Below, piece by piece: positions 34,821 through 47,100 of a stretch of 64,000 nt of DNA. The notes under the pieces were generated by a model. It did no database searches. It was not told where the DNA came from and saw nothing but the letters and a program-made list of their open reading frames with translations. Within the stretch, counting starts at the first letter, position 1. Every line of letters begins with the position of its first letter. Source of the stretch: Hedera helix (Eukaryota; Streptophyta; Magnoliopsida; Apiales; Araliaceae); assembly GCA_947179155.2 (NCBI GenBank), contig OX359264.1, positions 51,807,202-51,871,201 on the forward strand, given 5' to 3'. The position numbers and the translations under genes are program-made.

Positions 34821-35249
34821 CCCCTCCCCCCCCCCCCCCCAGGATTCGCCCCCAGGGTTCGCCCCCTCCCCCCAAAGGATTCGCCCCCTAGGGTTCACTC
34901 CCCTAGGGGTGGTCTTTTCCCATCACGTGATGCCTTTCTTTGACAATGAAATTGATTTATTCGATCTGAAATGTATAATTTAAGAAGTGTTGTCATGAGT
35001 CCCGATGTATAAGGTTCATAAGAACAACTTGTATTGGGAATCGGTTGAGAGATTGGATTGGTGGCTATAAGAATTGGATGATTTGGGCATTACCCAGGTA
35101 ACCGGGGATATTTTAGAAATTTTTCTGTCAATAAAAGTATTTCTGAAATATTCCCTTCTGACATGTGCCTGACACATGACATAACCCTATAAATACCTCT
35201 TCACTTGACAAGTGAAGGGACTTTTGACACTTGGAGAATTCTAGCTATC
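34821..35249 (+). mobile_element. Right LTR of the outer gypsy element, continued
   Basis: After the CCCCT duplication the CCCTAGGGTTCG array continues with a poly-C run (34826-34840). From about 34905 it matches 1540-1889 up to CTAGCTATC, including the TATA box (CTATAAATA, about 35187). Similarity to the left LTR ends abruptly at 35249. Confidence 0.6.
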
Positions 35250-36169
35250 AAAATGCTATCTCTCTTTCCCGAAACAAGCAATGAGTTTGAAGGAATTGGG
35301 AACTTGTGATAGATTCTGAATCGAGTGAACGAAAGTGTTGGCTTGCCTATCTTGAATTCACTCGAAACACTTGTCACGGCTCTCGAACACTAGCGGTTAC
35401 GCCGTGATTCTGAGAGTTCTGCCACGTGTTACTTTAGTAGTTGTTCACCGATTTTTCTCCCCTCTCCAATCTTTCAACCAATTCTGTATCTTTTGCAGAT
35501 TTCTCGCCTCCACCATAACTACGAACCCTAGCAAGGTACACAATTTCCGTGCCTACAAATTTAAAATGGAAATCTCACTTCGGGTCAAAGGGAGTGTGTG
35601 TGTGTGTGTGTGTGTGTGCATATATTAGAGAATATTGTATATCACCATTAGCCCAAACCCTACGCATGTAATAAGGAACTTGTTAACCAAAGATGATTTA
35701 TGTATGTACTACATTACAATCCGAATATACGATGCCGTATCAAGTGTTGAACCAGAGGAACCCTAATTCATGTCCAAGATGATAAACAGTAATACAATAA
35801 AGTATAAACGAGGAGATCGTAAAGATCTATAAAGCCGATTTGTATTAATTATATATTTTGTTTTAAGGAATTTAAATATATGCTAATTTTACCTATTGGA
35901 CCGTATTTTGCCAGACTGATTTCAGTGTAATAGATCGAATGACAATTATTAGTATAGGATTTGATTTACTAAAGCTTGGATTAAATTTTCTGGTCAGTAC
36001 ATTGCTTTCAGGTCTATTTCACGAAAGATTTTGTTGGTATTAATTCAGGCATTTAGTTGTGTTACATCCAACCGTTCATTATCAAATGTATGACCTTTTG
36101 TTAATCTACCTAGACGTAATATTTGAATAACTTTATATAGACCGAAATCGCAATATCATTTGACAGGTT

Positions 36170-36178
<9 letters not shown>

Positions 36179-36223
<45 letters not shown>
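36179..36223. repeat. (AT)n microsatellite
   Basis: About 22 uninterrupted AT units. Confidence 0.95.
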
Positions 36224-36225
<2 letters not shown>

Positions 36226-36877
36226 GTTCAGTGGAGTTAAAATTATTATGCGATAATAAATAATTTAGCGAAAGTTCGGGAGCAGTGTCCCTGAGCTAAT
36301 TTTTTAAAATAATTTTATACTTTTAGGTTACATATATAAAACATATATTTGATTATTATAATAATTGTTAACTCTATATATATTTATATATATGTGTATA
36401 TACACTCTATTGATCCCTAATCAATTTTTTTTTAAAGACAAATTAATTATAAGCAATTAATTCTTCAAAAAATAATATAAAATTTATTATTAATTAGTTT
36501 AAGAAGATTATATGAATATACATATATAAAGAAAATAGAAATAATATGAGATTGAAACTTAAGTAAGAAAGTTATAAAATTTTAATTTGATTCCTTATGT
36601 TAAAAAATTTATAAAATTTCAATGAGATCAATTTATATATAACATTTAAAATTTAAAAATAAAATCATATATTATAAAATAAAATAAAAATCAATGGGGT
36701 CAATTGACCCCATATCCTTATATGTGACTTCGCCCCTATATATATATATTATATATATTTGTTTATATATACTCATAGCATTGTCCAACATTCATTAAGA
36801 TTCTGGCATATTTTCTTCAACTCTACGTTCATGAATCAATACAATAGACATGCTAAGAAAAATATGGCAACAAAATG

Positions 36878-36879
<2 letters not shown>

Positions 36880-36955
<76 letters not shown>
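36880..36955 (+). repeat. Compound microsatellite (TA)n(GA)n
   Basis: About 22 TA units followed directly by about 16 GA units. The purine-rich half faces a polypyrimidine strand. Likely highly variable in length between individuals. Confidence 0.95.
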
Positions 36956-36959
<4 letters not shown>

Positions 36960-37181
36960 TAATTTGAAGTCAAAAATCATTAATTTGAAAGTGCCCTACC
37001 GACACGCTACAAGTGAACCGGAGATTAGATGGACTAAATTCTCTAACCTCTGAAGCGACAAGTTCTTTAATTCGGTTAAGAATATTATTGTTTCATTATC
37101 AAAAAAAAAAAGGGAGAAAACAACATCAATTAATTTTTTATTGCCGCCAGATTCACTAAAAAATCGTAGTAAAAGTCAGAT

Positions 37182-37216
<35 letters not shown>

Positions 37217-39285
37217 GCTTGTTTATTAAATTACTTTCTTGTTATATGTTATCATAGTGACGCATTATTGCATTAATTATTGATCAATATATTATTTATA
37301 GATTAGGCTAGGGTCTTTCTTTCTATAAAGAAAAGCAATTGGATTGCGAATATCATGACTTTTGCTGATTAAAGAAAGAAAATAATTTTAAAGGTTTTTG
37401 TGACTTCCGCATACATACAAAAAAAGAAATTTGCTCCCGGCTGAATTCACTGATTAAAGGCGGTAATGAATTCTCTGAACTGGAACGATACCTAAATAAT
37501 GGTGGATCTACTATATAAGTTTTGATATACTTATTACTATCAACAAAGAAATTATTTCTGGATAATAATTTTTATTCTTTTATTTTAATATAATTGTGAA
37601 ATGAATCTTAGTATTTGAATTTAAATTTTTAATTAGCATGTATCTACTTAATAATTGTCAAAAGTTAATTTTCCCTTGTCAAAAAAATAAATAAAATAGA
37701 AAGGGCCTCATCTTGACTTCTGTAGTACTTTTGATATATTATTTCTCTTCATTATTATTTTTTTATTTGGGACCCTAATTCACATGTAAATACCAAAATT
37801 ATGTAGATAACAATCTCAATAATAGATGATTTAGTTATTAGCGATCTTTGGAATTATTGTGATTTAGATGAGATCATTAGAGCTTATATGTAAAATTGGA
37901 GGAGTAATAATATTATGTCTTCACACAAACGAGAGTAATCAGATAATTTTATTGAAGCATTTTGAGTAGATTCTATGCTTTCTAATTGAAATTTTTGAAT
38001 GGTTGATAACTATTAAAATTAAGTTTAAAATATTCACTTTCTTATTCTAAACTTGAAGATATGATGATGGATTTAACGCGGATTTGAGAAATAAAATAGA
38101 GCATCTTTTAATCAAGGGAAAAAAAATAGAAAACTTTAATAGATGTACATAGGAGTGATAGAATTGTCAATTGAGTCTATCAAGCCTGAAACCTGAAATG
38201 TAACAGACTAAATTTGATCAATAGATCGTTCGGCCCATTATAGGCCCGGTTATAATGTTAAAAAATACAATAAAATATACAGACTATTTATATTAATTAT
38301 TATAAGTTTACACTCTTAATTTATATTAATATATAGTATATTTAACTAAAAATTAAGTACCATGTTTTCTTTAAAATTGTCACTTCTTTCAATTTCTTAA
38401 CAAAATTAAGTAATTACATGAAAAAAGATTGAGATAAAATATTGAAAATAATAAATAGTGGAATATTTATAAAATAGGTTATTAATGTTAATTTAAACTT
38501 GAATTATGTTACTAGAAAAAATGACTTATGTCAAATATTTGAGTAAGTTATTTTAAATTATAATTTTTTTAATCTAAGAGTCGATCTTAATAACACTGAA
38601 CTTTAATATAAGCTTGATCTCTAGAATGGATTAAACTCGAACTCGTTCGATTATTTTAAATTGAGCTGAGTTTAAATAACCTTAAACCTAACTCACAAAA
38701 TCGAATTGACAGACCCAGACGTATAGAAGCTAATCGTTATGGACTTCATTGAGTGAGATAGCTTTGTGTAACATCATTGAAAAGTCTAGACCCATTTGCC
38801 TGGCCTGAAATGCGACATTCCATTTCTCGTTAATTAGTCTATATCTCCGCAAATATTTATCAAAACACTTGGGCTGGTCCATTTAAGACTGGCAAACAAA
38901 ATTAATACTTGGGCTGGTCCAATTAAGATTAGCAAACAAAATTGAGAATGTGTATTATATCGTAAATAATTTTTTGAATAATATTACAAGTCTTAAATTT
39001 TTATTCTTAAATAAATATTAAATGATATAATATTAAATATTATAATAATAATTTATTAAATACTGATGACGTATCATTTAAGATATTTATTTAAATTAAA
39101 ATTTTAAATCTCTAATATCACTCTAATTTTTTGAACTTATTACCAGTATAATTTTATTTATTTAATTTTTATTTTTTGTCAAGTTAAGCATGCAAGCTTT
39201 TCTAAACAATTTATGTATAAAATTATTTTGAAACTTAGAATTTCTGATATCGTAAATGTATCCTCATAAGGTAAAAGTAGACATG

Positions 39286-39570
39286 CACAGTAGGCCGGAC
39301 TGGTCCGGCCTGGCCTGGGCCTGGTAGGCTTTGGCCGTTGACCAGGCCAGGCCGGGCTTTGACTTTTGGGCCTACAGGCCGGGCCGGCCCGGGCTTCTCG
39401 ATCGAAGTCTGGCCTTTTGAGGCCTGTAGGCCGGGCCGGGCCAGGCCTGTAGGTCAGGCCGGGCCAGGCTTTAGGCCGGGCCGGGCCAGGCTTTAGGCCA
39501 GGTCAGGCCTTGGGCCGGCCCAAGGTAGGCCAGGCTAGTCCTTGGGCCGGGCCGGGTCAGGCCAGGCCTA
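39286..39570 (+). repeat. hAT subterminal GGCCGGGCC cluster, left
   Basis: Dense imperfect copies of GGCCGGGCCAGGC on both strands within 290 bp. In hAT elements, subterminal repeats are transposase-binding sites. Here the role is inferred from position. Confidence 0.7.
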
Positions 39571-39844
39571 AAAATGTAATCAACTAATTTTTAATGTGAA
39601 ATATAAATATTAAACAAACTAACTACTATATTAATTAAATGTATTGACAAAAAATTAAAAATGAGTAATTAATCAATAATAAATAATGAGTCGGTTACAA
39701 ATATTTTGCTTCAAAATATTTTTAAAATGTCTTCAAAATTTAAATCTTCAAAAAATGTATCTTCCTATCTTCAAAATTTATCTCTTCGTTATATCTTCAA
39801 GAAACATATCTTCAGTCTTAAGAAAAAATATATATCTTCAATAT

Positions 39845-40018
39845 TCATGGATGTACAATTTCGTCAGTTTTTACTCTAACTTCGAGATCTTCTGAGCTAT
39901 CTTGATCGTCTATTACATCTTGTACTATTCTTTGTGCGGAAAAATAATCTCTATAATAAATGCATATCTCCAACGATTCTAAGTTAAGTCTACTTCTCTT
40001 TTCATCCAATACCCTGTC
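39845..40018 (-). pseudogene. hAT transposase, C-terminal fragment (dimerisation region)
   Basis: Fifty-eight codons ending in a TGA at 39845 read as the extreme C-terminus of a plant hAT transposase. RVLDEKRS leads, followed by a LNLESLEICIYYRDYF segment and an acidic tail with IVQDVIDDQDSSE. This is the tail of the hAT dimerisation domain, where RVLD-x-x-R-S-x-L and ESLE are well conserved. Upstream the frame meets CTGACAG, which could be a splice acceptor, but the rest of the gene is absent. The stretch has no stop, suggesting loss of the rest by deletion rather than slow decay. Confidence 0.8.
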
Positions 40019-40374
40019 AGATAAAGAAAATTATTGATGAATTTATTTATCTAACTTTTTAAAAAAATTAATCTTGAATATTTGAGTAGTATATTTTTAG
40101 ATAATTTATAATTATATTGAATCAATTTAAATTTAAATATATTTTAAAATTAATTTTAGAATACCTAAATTAATTAATTCTATTTTGAAACTGAAAAAGT
40201 TGTACAACATTAACCGGATTTGTCAACCAATTGTGATTAGTACAATGAACAGAAAAGCCAAACAAAGTTTTTCAAAGTTTATTATCTCCCTACAATGAAC
40301 TATTTCTTCCCTTCATCCGTCTTTTTGCTGCTTATATATATCAAGTTATAGTCTATAGTTAAAATGAATTAGCT

Positions 40375-40725
40375 AGGCTGGGCAGGCTGGGCTGGGCCGG
40401 TCCTCTGCGTAGGCCAGACCGGACTTTTTTGTAGGCCGGGCCAGACCGGTCTTCGTGGGCCAGGCCGGGCTTTTTCGTAGGCCGGGCTTTTTCGTGGGCC
40501 AGGCCGGGCTTTTTCGTAAGCCGGGCCAGGCCGGGCTTTTTGGTAGGCCGGGCTTTTTCGTAAGCCGGGCCAGGCCGGGCTTTTTGGTAGGCCGGGTCAG
40601 GCCAGGCTTTTACGTCAAAATAGCAGCCTGTTCAAAGACTGTAGGCCGGACCGGCCCGGTCCGGGCTTTGACCAGGCCGGGCTCAGGCCAGGCCAGCCCG
40701 GCCTGTGGGCCGTAGGCCTTTTGTG
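40375..40725 (+). repeat. hAT subterminal GGCCGGGCC cluster, right
   Basis: Repeated units of about 20-45 bp of the form GTAGGCCGGGC + TTTTTCG + TGGGCCAGGCCGGGC, with several near-identical tandem copies between 40425 and 40615. The forward open frame across it is a by-product of the GC-rich repeat. Confidence 0.75.
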
Positions 40726-40741
40726 CATCCCTAGGTAAAAG

Positions 40742-41159
40742 CATTGTTTCTTCTTTTATATTGTACCATAAACAATTAATTAATACTTCTTCTATTTTAA
40801 ATTATAAAATTATTTTAAAATTTTTAAAAATTAATATAAAATATTTTTAAATTTAAAATTAATTTGATTTATTTTAAATTTTTAAAATTATAAATATTAT
40901 AATTAATAATATTTTTTTAAATAATTTATAATTATATTCACATAAATAAAATGAATTTATTTTAATAATAAATTTAAAAATATTTAAAATTAAATTTTTA
41001 AAAGTTGATCAAATAATTTGAAACGAGAAAATGTATTAATTTTCAAAAACTTGGAGGTCAAAATCTTTTCCACCTCTAAATTTTCTTCACCATCTTCTTC
41101 AACAATCCGGTCTCATAAAATTGGGTGCTGATATTTTTGTGACAGAAGAGAGAGAGAGA
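40742..41159 (+). promoter_or_regulatory. Upstream region and 5' UTR of the VPS24 gene
   Basis: An extremely AT-rich block (about 40780-41030), possibly a degraded inverted-repeat MITE, gives way to a pyrimidine-rich leader with TCTTCACCATCTTCTTCAAC (about 41084). An AGAGAGAGAGA run lies directly before the ATG. CT/AG-rich leaders are common in plant housekeeping genes. No unambiguous TATA box can be assigned. Confidence 0.45.
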
Positions 41160-44100
41160 ATGGAGAAAGTAAAGAACATATTGAAGCCAAAAGTAGAGCC
41201 GCAAAAGCAACTGAGAGAGTGGCAGCGTCGTCTCCGAAGGGAGTGCCTGAACATCGATCGCCAGATTCGAGGTCAATTTGTCTTATCCTTTTCTTTTTCT
41301 ACTATTTTTTTTTTATGATCCCTAATTTGGATAATTGAATTGATTTGGGGGTTTTGTGGTTTTTCTTGCTGATTGGGATTTTGGGGCCTATGATCAGATA
41401 TTCAGAGAGAAGAAAAGAATGTACAGAAAGCAATTCGAGAGGCTGCCAAGAGGAATGACATGGGTTCAGCTAAGGTACTTTATATAAGCTTCTATTTCGT
41501 CGTACCATTATGTTCTAATTGCTATTGCTGAAATCATTATTTGTTCATGGCATTTTGTAACATCTTATAGCTCATAATTGGATTACATTAAAAACCCACT
41601 GAATTTAGAAGAGCTAAAGATACTGTTTTATGGGCCTATTTGTGTGTTTGGTTAAATTTTATGTGTATTGGAAAAATCAGGTGTATTTCAGGTCAAACTT
41701 ACGCAAAACTTACTATTTGACGATTCTATAAATTTACAGTGGGATTTAAGCTGGTTTTATCAAACAAATATAGATATGTGGTGAACCTTTAGTTGTGATT
41801 AATTTTTATTTTTTTAGCAATCATGGTATGTAAATTTTGATTGCTTAGAACTTTCATTTCTTTTGCAACACCAATAATTTGCTTCAGTTAGTTTGCAGTC
41901 CTTGAAGTCCTTCTCTTCAGACATTTCACATTGTGAGCTTATGTGCAGACTATAACAGGCTTGCCTTTCATATATATTTCTCTACGCCATGATGTGGAGT
42001 CTGTAAATGTTTGTTTGCGGTGTTTGATGAGATCTCTTTTAGTATTTGGAGTGTTGGTTTCAAATCTGATCTAGTTTTGAAGAAGATAAGGATGGGAAGC
42101 GTCCTTTGAGGTGTTGGGCTTTGCGATTCTTAGAATAATTTGGGAAGGACTATTGGATCTTTATTCTTTAATGATCGCTATGAGCATATTAAGGTGTATC
42201 TGTTTCTGATTTCATAGGGATTCTAGTGCATCCCTTTATTGAGGATTTTACATCATTTTCTTTTGTTTTGTTTTCCTTGGAGGGACTCTTTGTCATTCCA
42301 TCTTACTTTTCTTCCTTAACATTTTTCTTAAAGATAAAATTATTTTCATCTTATCATGCTGTATAAATTGTTACTTTGAGTTTGAGTATACATTTTGATT
42401 TTTGAGTGGTACAAATGCTAGCTTTTATTCATATATACATACGTATGTATAATGGTGGTGGTATTTTCTGCAGTGAAATTTGTTAATTGCTTCTATTTTT
42501 TATTTGTTCTCTTTATTTACATGCTTCTTGTCAAAAAAATTCAGGCACTTGCCAAAGAGCTTATTAGATCTAGACGAACTGTGAACCGCCTTTATGAAAA
42601 CAAGGCCCAGTTAAATTCGATATCAATGCACCTCGGAGAAAGTGTTGGTACAATCCTTCTCATATTTAAGCTTTTGCATTACTTTTGCATATTAATACAA
42701 CTGAAGAGCAATTAAACAATGGATATTGCATTGTTCTTTTATAGATCAGTGATCTAATAATTTTGAGTTTCCTTAGGTTTAATTCATCTATCTAAAATCT
42801 TAAGTTTGTTATTATATGTTTAATCTGAAAGGAATTTGCTGGAGCAACTATTTCTGTTTATCTACTGTGTAACCATTCAAATGGAATTGGTCATAATTTA
42901 CCCTGATCTTGCCGTGTTTATGTTGGTCCTTGTAAGTGGATGGGATAAAATTCAGTTTTAATAAACTATGTCATGGTATATTGCAATAATAAAAGTAACT
43001 GATAAATAGTTATAATTGGTATGTCGACTAAAATGCCAAATACTATAAACAGTGAGTTGAAATTTATATTACAAGGACTCGGATGGAATGTCCAGTTGGA
43101 CACGGTATTTTGAAGAGTCTGGCATGTTAGTACTCCTTAATTTTGCCCATTTTTTACACTAAAATGAAGTATCCAATACCCACACTCTTGTCCAAATATC
43201 GAGTGTAGAGTGTCACACACGGGTACTTTAGGGAAAAATGCAGAGTCCTTGGAACTTAGGTTGAAATTTTCTTTTTAATGAATTATTTATTGGCTGGGCT
43301 TCATTTTGCCAACCATGACAGGATTTAACTTGGACAGGTGGTGACTATTATGATCTGTAGTTCACATTAAAATAGTTTAACTTCAGCTTTTAATGGAGTT
43401 GTTGATATTGGGGAAAGAGTCGAATGTTTTCTGTAGTTCACATATAATTTATGAATCAACTAGAATGTGTACTGGATTAAATCTTGAAGTAATATCTTTT
43501 CCGTGCACTGATACTTCAGCTTCAGATTTAATCAACATAGATGAACATAGGTTAACTGGCTGTTGCATTTGGTGTGTTAGTCGAAAAAATTTAAGAAGCA
43601 GTAAATAATTCCAAATTAATACATTGCTTATTAAAAGAAATCCAAATTGATATGTCAAATATTCAATTTATTCATGTGTATGAATAAAATCTTCTTCTTT
43701 TATCAAAAATAAATTTTAAATTTGAATTATCCGACAGAAAATTATGGTAATCTAAACTAAAAAAAATTGTGGTAACAAATGCACTTTTGATGTAGGAGGA
43801 GAACGGAGGAAAGAATAAAGGGGAATCAAAAAAGATAATTAGACTAAAAGACACAAAGCACAAGTCTTAATTCAATAATATCAATCATTTAGTAATTAAT
43901 AATAATGATAATGGATTACAACTATTTATATAGGATTAGGAAAAAAAAAACTAATACTTGGAGGCTAAGTAAAATATTAAGTAATCTAATTAAATAAGAA
44001 AATAAAATCCTAGTAATTATCTACTACTTTCAATAATTAATATTCTAGAATATTCTGCTAATATAATTAAATATATCCTAATATTATCTACCAAATAAAC

Positions 44101-47100
44101 TAATTACATTGAAATCGTGTATAAATAATAATAACCCAATAATCAATAATATTAAATTTCTTTTGTTTCAATATCATTATTCCCCTCTCCTTTGAAAAAA
44201 CTCGTCCTCGAATTTTGAAGTATAAAAGAATCCACGGTCCACGAATCGGACTCTAAACATGCAAGAATTTTTGGTCCTCCTTGTAGACATTTTGATAATT
44301 AGAAAATAATAATGAGCGAACTTCCTTGTATTGCATCTTGTTGGAGCTCTTGTTGATAATGTAATCAATGACTTGATGTTGGTTTCTTTATATAGATTAT
44401 TAATTTGCTTTGGGAATGCATCAACTTTTTGCTCAATCTCACTCTCGCTCATTGTATTCTCAACTTCAACTTTATCTTCATATGACTTGTCATTGAGTTG
44501 CGGAATTTCTTCATTTGTCTCTTTCAGTGCATCTTGTTGAACTTTCTCTTTAGGCTTGAATGCAATTAATTTGATAATATAATGTTCATGTTCAGAAGAG
44601 TATATTTCACTTTCTTCATGATCCACATTTAAGCATTCAATCCAATTTTGACTCGATAAAATATATGCAATATACATGGATATAACATCGCACCATACTT
44701 AATCAGAATATATGTGCATTTGGATGGGAACTAAATATCTTTCTGTAACATGAAAAGAGGCATTACTTAGTCAAGGAATAATGTAAGGTCTGGATGCGGT
44801 TCAACAATAAGGTTTAATTTTTCTACCGCACATGGAGACAATATTGATTGCACATTCTTTTTCGACGATAATTTTACACAATTTTCCTCCACACTGAAGA
44901 AAATGATGAAAAGTAATGTCACACTTTGAAGAATCCTCTGTGCGACATTTCGGGATATCCAATTCCATGAAAAAATTTAACAATTCAAGGCTAAACAAAA
45001 TTGAAATTTTGAAGGCTGATTTGAACTTTTCAGAAATCTCAGGGATTAATTTGAACTTTTTCTGAAATTTCAGGAGCTGAATTGAAAACTTTAGAAACTT
45101 TAGGAGCTGAGTTAGAAGTTTCAGAAACCTTAGGGTACCGATCTATAATTTTGCGATTGATGAATAGTAACAATGTAGCGTGTACTGTTATAGTTTATTT
45201 ATTTATTTATTCAATAAAAGTTTTGGGATGGATTTGAGACTACATTGTCGTCTCGAATGGTGTTATAGACTAGTGATTTCAACAATTTATGGAAACCAGA
45301 AAAATTAGGGTAGAAAGAAATTGGGTGAAATCGAAATATATCAGAACTTTTAACTCTGATACCATTATGATGTAGAACAAAGATGGAGAAAAGAATAAAG
45401 GGGAATTAAAGAAGATAATTGTGGTAAAAGTCACAAAGCACAAGGCTTAATTCAATAATATCAATCATTCAATAATTAATAATAATGATAGATTACAACT
45501 GCTTTTATTGCTTATATAGGAATAGGGAAAAAACTCTAATACTTGGAGGCTAAGTAAAATATTAAGTAACCTAATTAAATAAGAAAATAATATCCTAGTA
45601 ATTATCTATTACCTTCAATGATTAATATTCTAGAATATTCTACTAATATAATTAAATATATCCTAATATTATCTACTAAATAAACTAATTATATTGAAAT
45701 TGTCCATAAATAATAATACACAATAATAACCCAATAATATTAATAAAATTTTACTTCCATCCTCATCAGTTACTTTTCGGAAAAAAATTATATTTTTAAT
45801 AATAATAGTAATAATAATCAAATACTTGCACGGTTACATATTCCTAATTCTTCACCTGGCATTTCCTTTTGTTGTCTATGTGTGCGATGCTTTTTTATGC
45901 TTTCTCTGTTTTTATTACATTCTAATCAGAAGTAGGAAGAGAGTTAACTTGGAGGTTACATTCTGTGCAATTTATGGTATGTAAAATGAAGAGAACAGGT
46001 GCTAACTGTAAGAAGTGACTTGGATTGGTTAATGAGAATACAAAATCTTCGTTTTTGTTCCTTATTGACTTTTTTCCCTTCTCTTTATTTTCTTCCTGGC
46101 TTTGCTGATCTTGGTTATGTACAGGCTTGACTTTTCTCGTCTCTCACGCCATCTTTTCTTAGCTGCACATTCTTGTCCCACGTCATCTTCGTTTCGTATG
46201 ATGCAACCTGAGTTTCATAAATATCTCTAATCTCACACTTCAAAGTCCATTCTTCTTGCATAGTTTAGGAGTCTAAGAATTCATTTTTGTTGACTACTTA
46301 TGTAATGTAGGAGCTTTACTTCATTGATTAATGATTAGGGACTTGAGGGTCTAGATCTTTCTCCGGGTTTGTTAAACTGGAGCTCTGAAAAATATTGTGT
46401 AAAATACTTTATAATTATGATTTTTTGTAAATATGAATACTTTGTTTAAATGAATATAAAGCCATCTTGCGTTGATCAGAGGAAGTAATTATAAAGGCGT
46501 TGATCACTTTGTATCTATAAGTGAAGTCTTGTAATAATGTTTTCTCCTCAGTGTTTCACTTTATTTTTTTTTGGTGTTATTTAGTGGTTGTGTTTGGGAA
46601 GATGACACTCTTTCCAATCATTTTCATTCCCTTCTTAAAATTCATTACATCTTCTAAATTTGTTAAACTTCTTATAACATGTTTGATTTATTTTTTTAAA
46701 AATTATTTTGCAGCTATTGCTCGTACAGTGGGACACTTGTCCAAGAGCGCCGAAGTCATGAAGATTGTCAACAACCTCATGAAGGCTCCACAAATGGCTG
46801 TGACAATGCAAGAATTCAGCAAAGAAATGACTAAGGTACCTTTATATTTCTTCCATAAAGATATTATCCACCTCTATGTTTGTTTGTTTCGTATGTGTGT
46901 GAGTCTATGCTTTGTTCTTGTATATTTTTGCGAACTATGGTTTTTCAATATCGCAGTGCTTTCCGAGTATCTTTTATCTCGATGTTTATACTTTTTTAAT
47001 CTGTAAGATGGACCCATTTTCCATTCCATACTTTTTTTTTTGAAGAAGCATTCATGAGACTGAGAGTTTATTAATCCTTTAAATCGTTGTGTACAAGATG

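Larger units (their letters stand above)
35250..39269. other. Intergenic DNA with microsatellites
   Basis: No gene could be supported. It holds a (GT)n tract at 35594-35618 and (AT)n tracts at about 36179-36223 and 37185-37213. A compound (TA)n(GA)n tract lies at about 36880-36955. A tandem duplication of about 42 bp containing ACTTGGGCTGGTCCA lies at about 38869-38943. A short open frame at 35371-35628 has no recognisable domain and ends in the GT microsatellite. Confidence 0.6.
39278..40733 (-). mobile_element. Internally deleted hAT transposon
   Basis: A perfect 8-bp duplication GGTAAAAG flanks it (39270-39277 and 40734-40741). The ends form imperfect inverted repeats: TAGACATGCACAGTAGGCC at the left and, reversed, TAGGGATGCACAAAAGGCC at the right. 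The 8-bp duplication and TAGGG-type ends are hAT hallmarks. Both subterminal regions (39286-39570 and 40375-40730) are packed with GGCCGGGCC / CAGGCC words. In the AT-rich middle only the C-terminal end of a transposase remains, on the minus strand. At 1456 bp it is far shorter than an autonomous hAT, so it is a deletion derivative. Confidence 0.88.

Noticed and set aside
35371..35628. An 85-codon frame with NPSKVHNFRAYKF
   Set aside because: It has no recognisable family, runs into a GT microsatellite and shows no splice partner. I could not support a gene.
40455..40715. Gly/Pro/Arg-rich frame of 86 codons
   Set aside because: It is a translation of the tandem GGCCGGGCC subterminal repeats of the hAT element.
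40780..41035. AT-rich inverted-repeat block as a MITE
   Set aside because: The ends resemble TTCTATTTTAAATTATAAAA and its reverse only loosely, and no target duplication could be fixed.
46521..47006. A 161-codon frame in VPS24
   Set aside because: It is exon 4 read through both flanking introns; clear AG and GT boundaries at 46713/46836 define the true exon.
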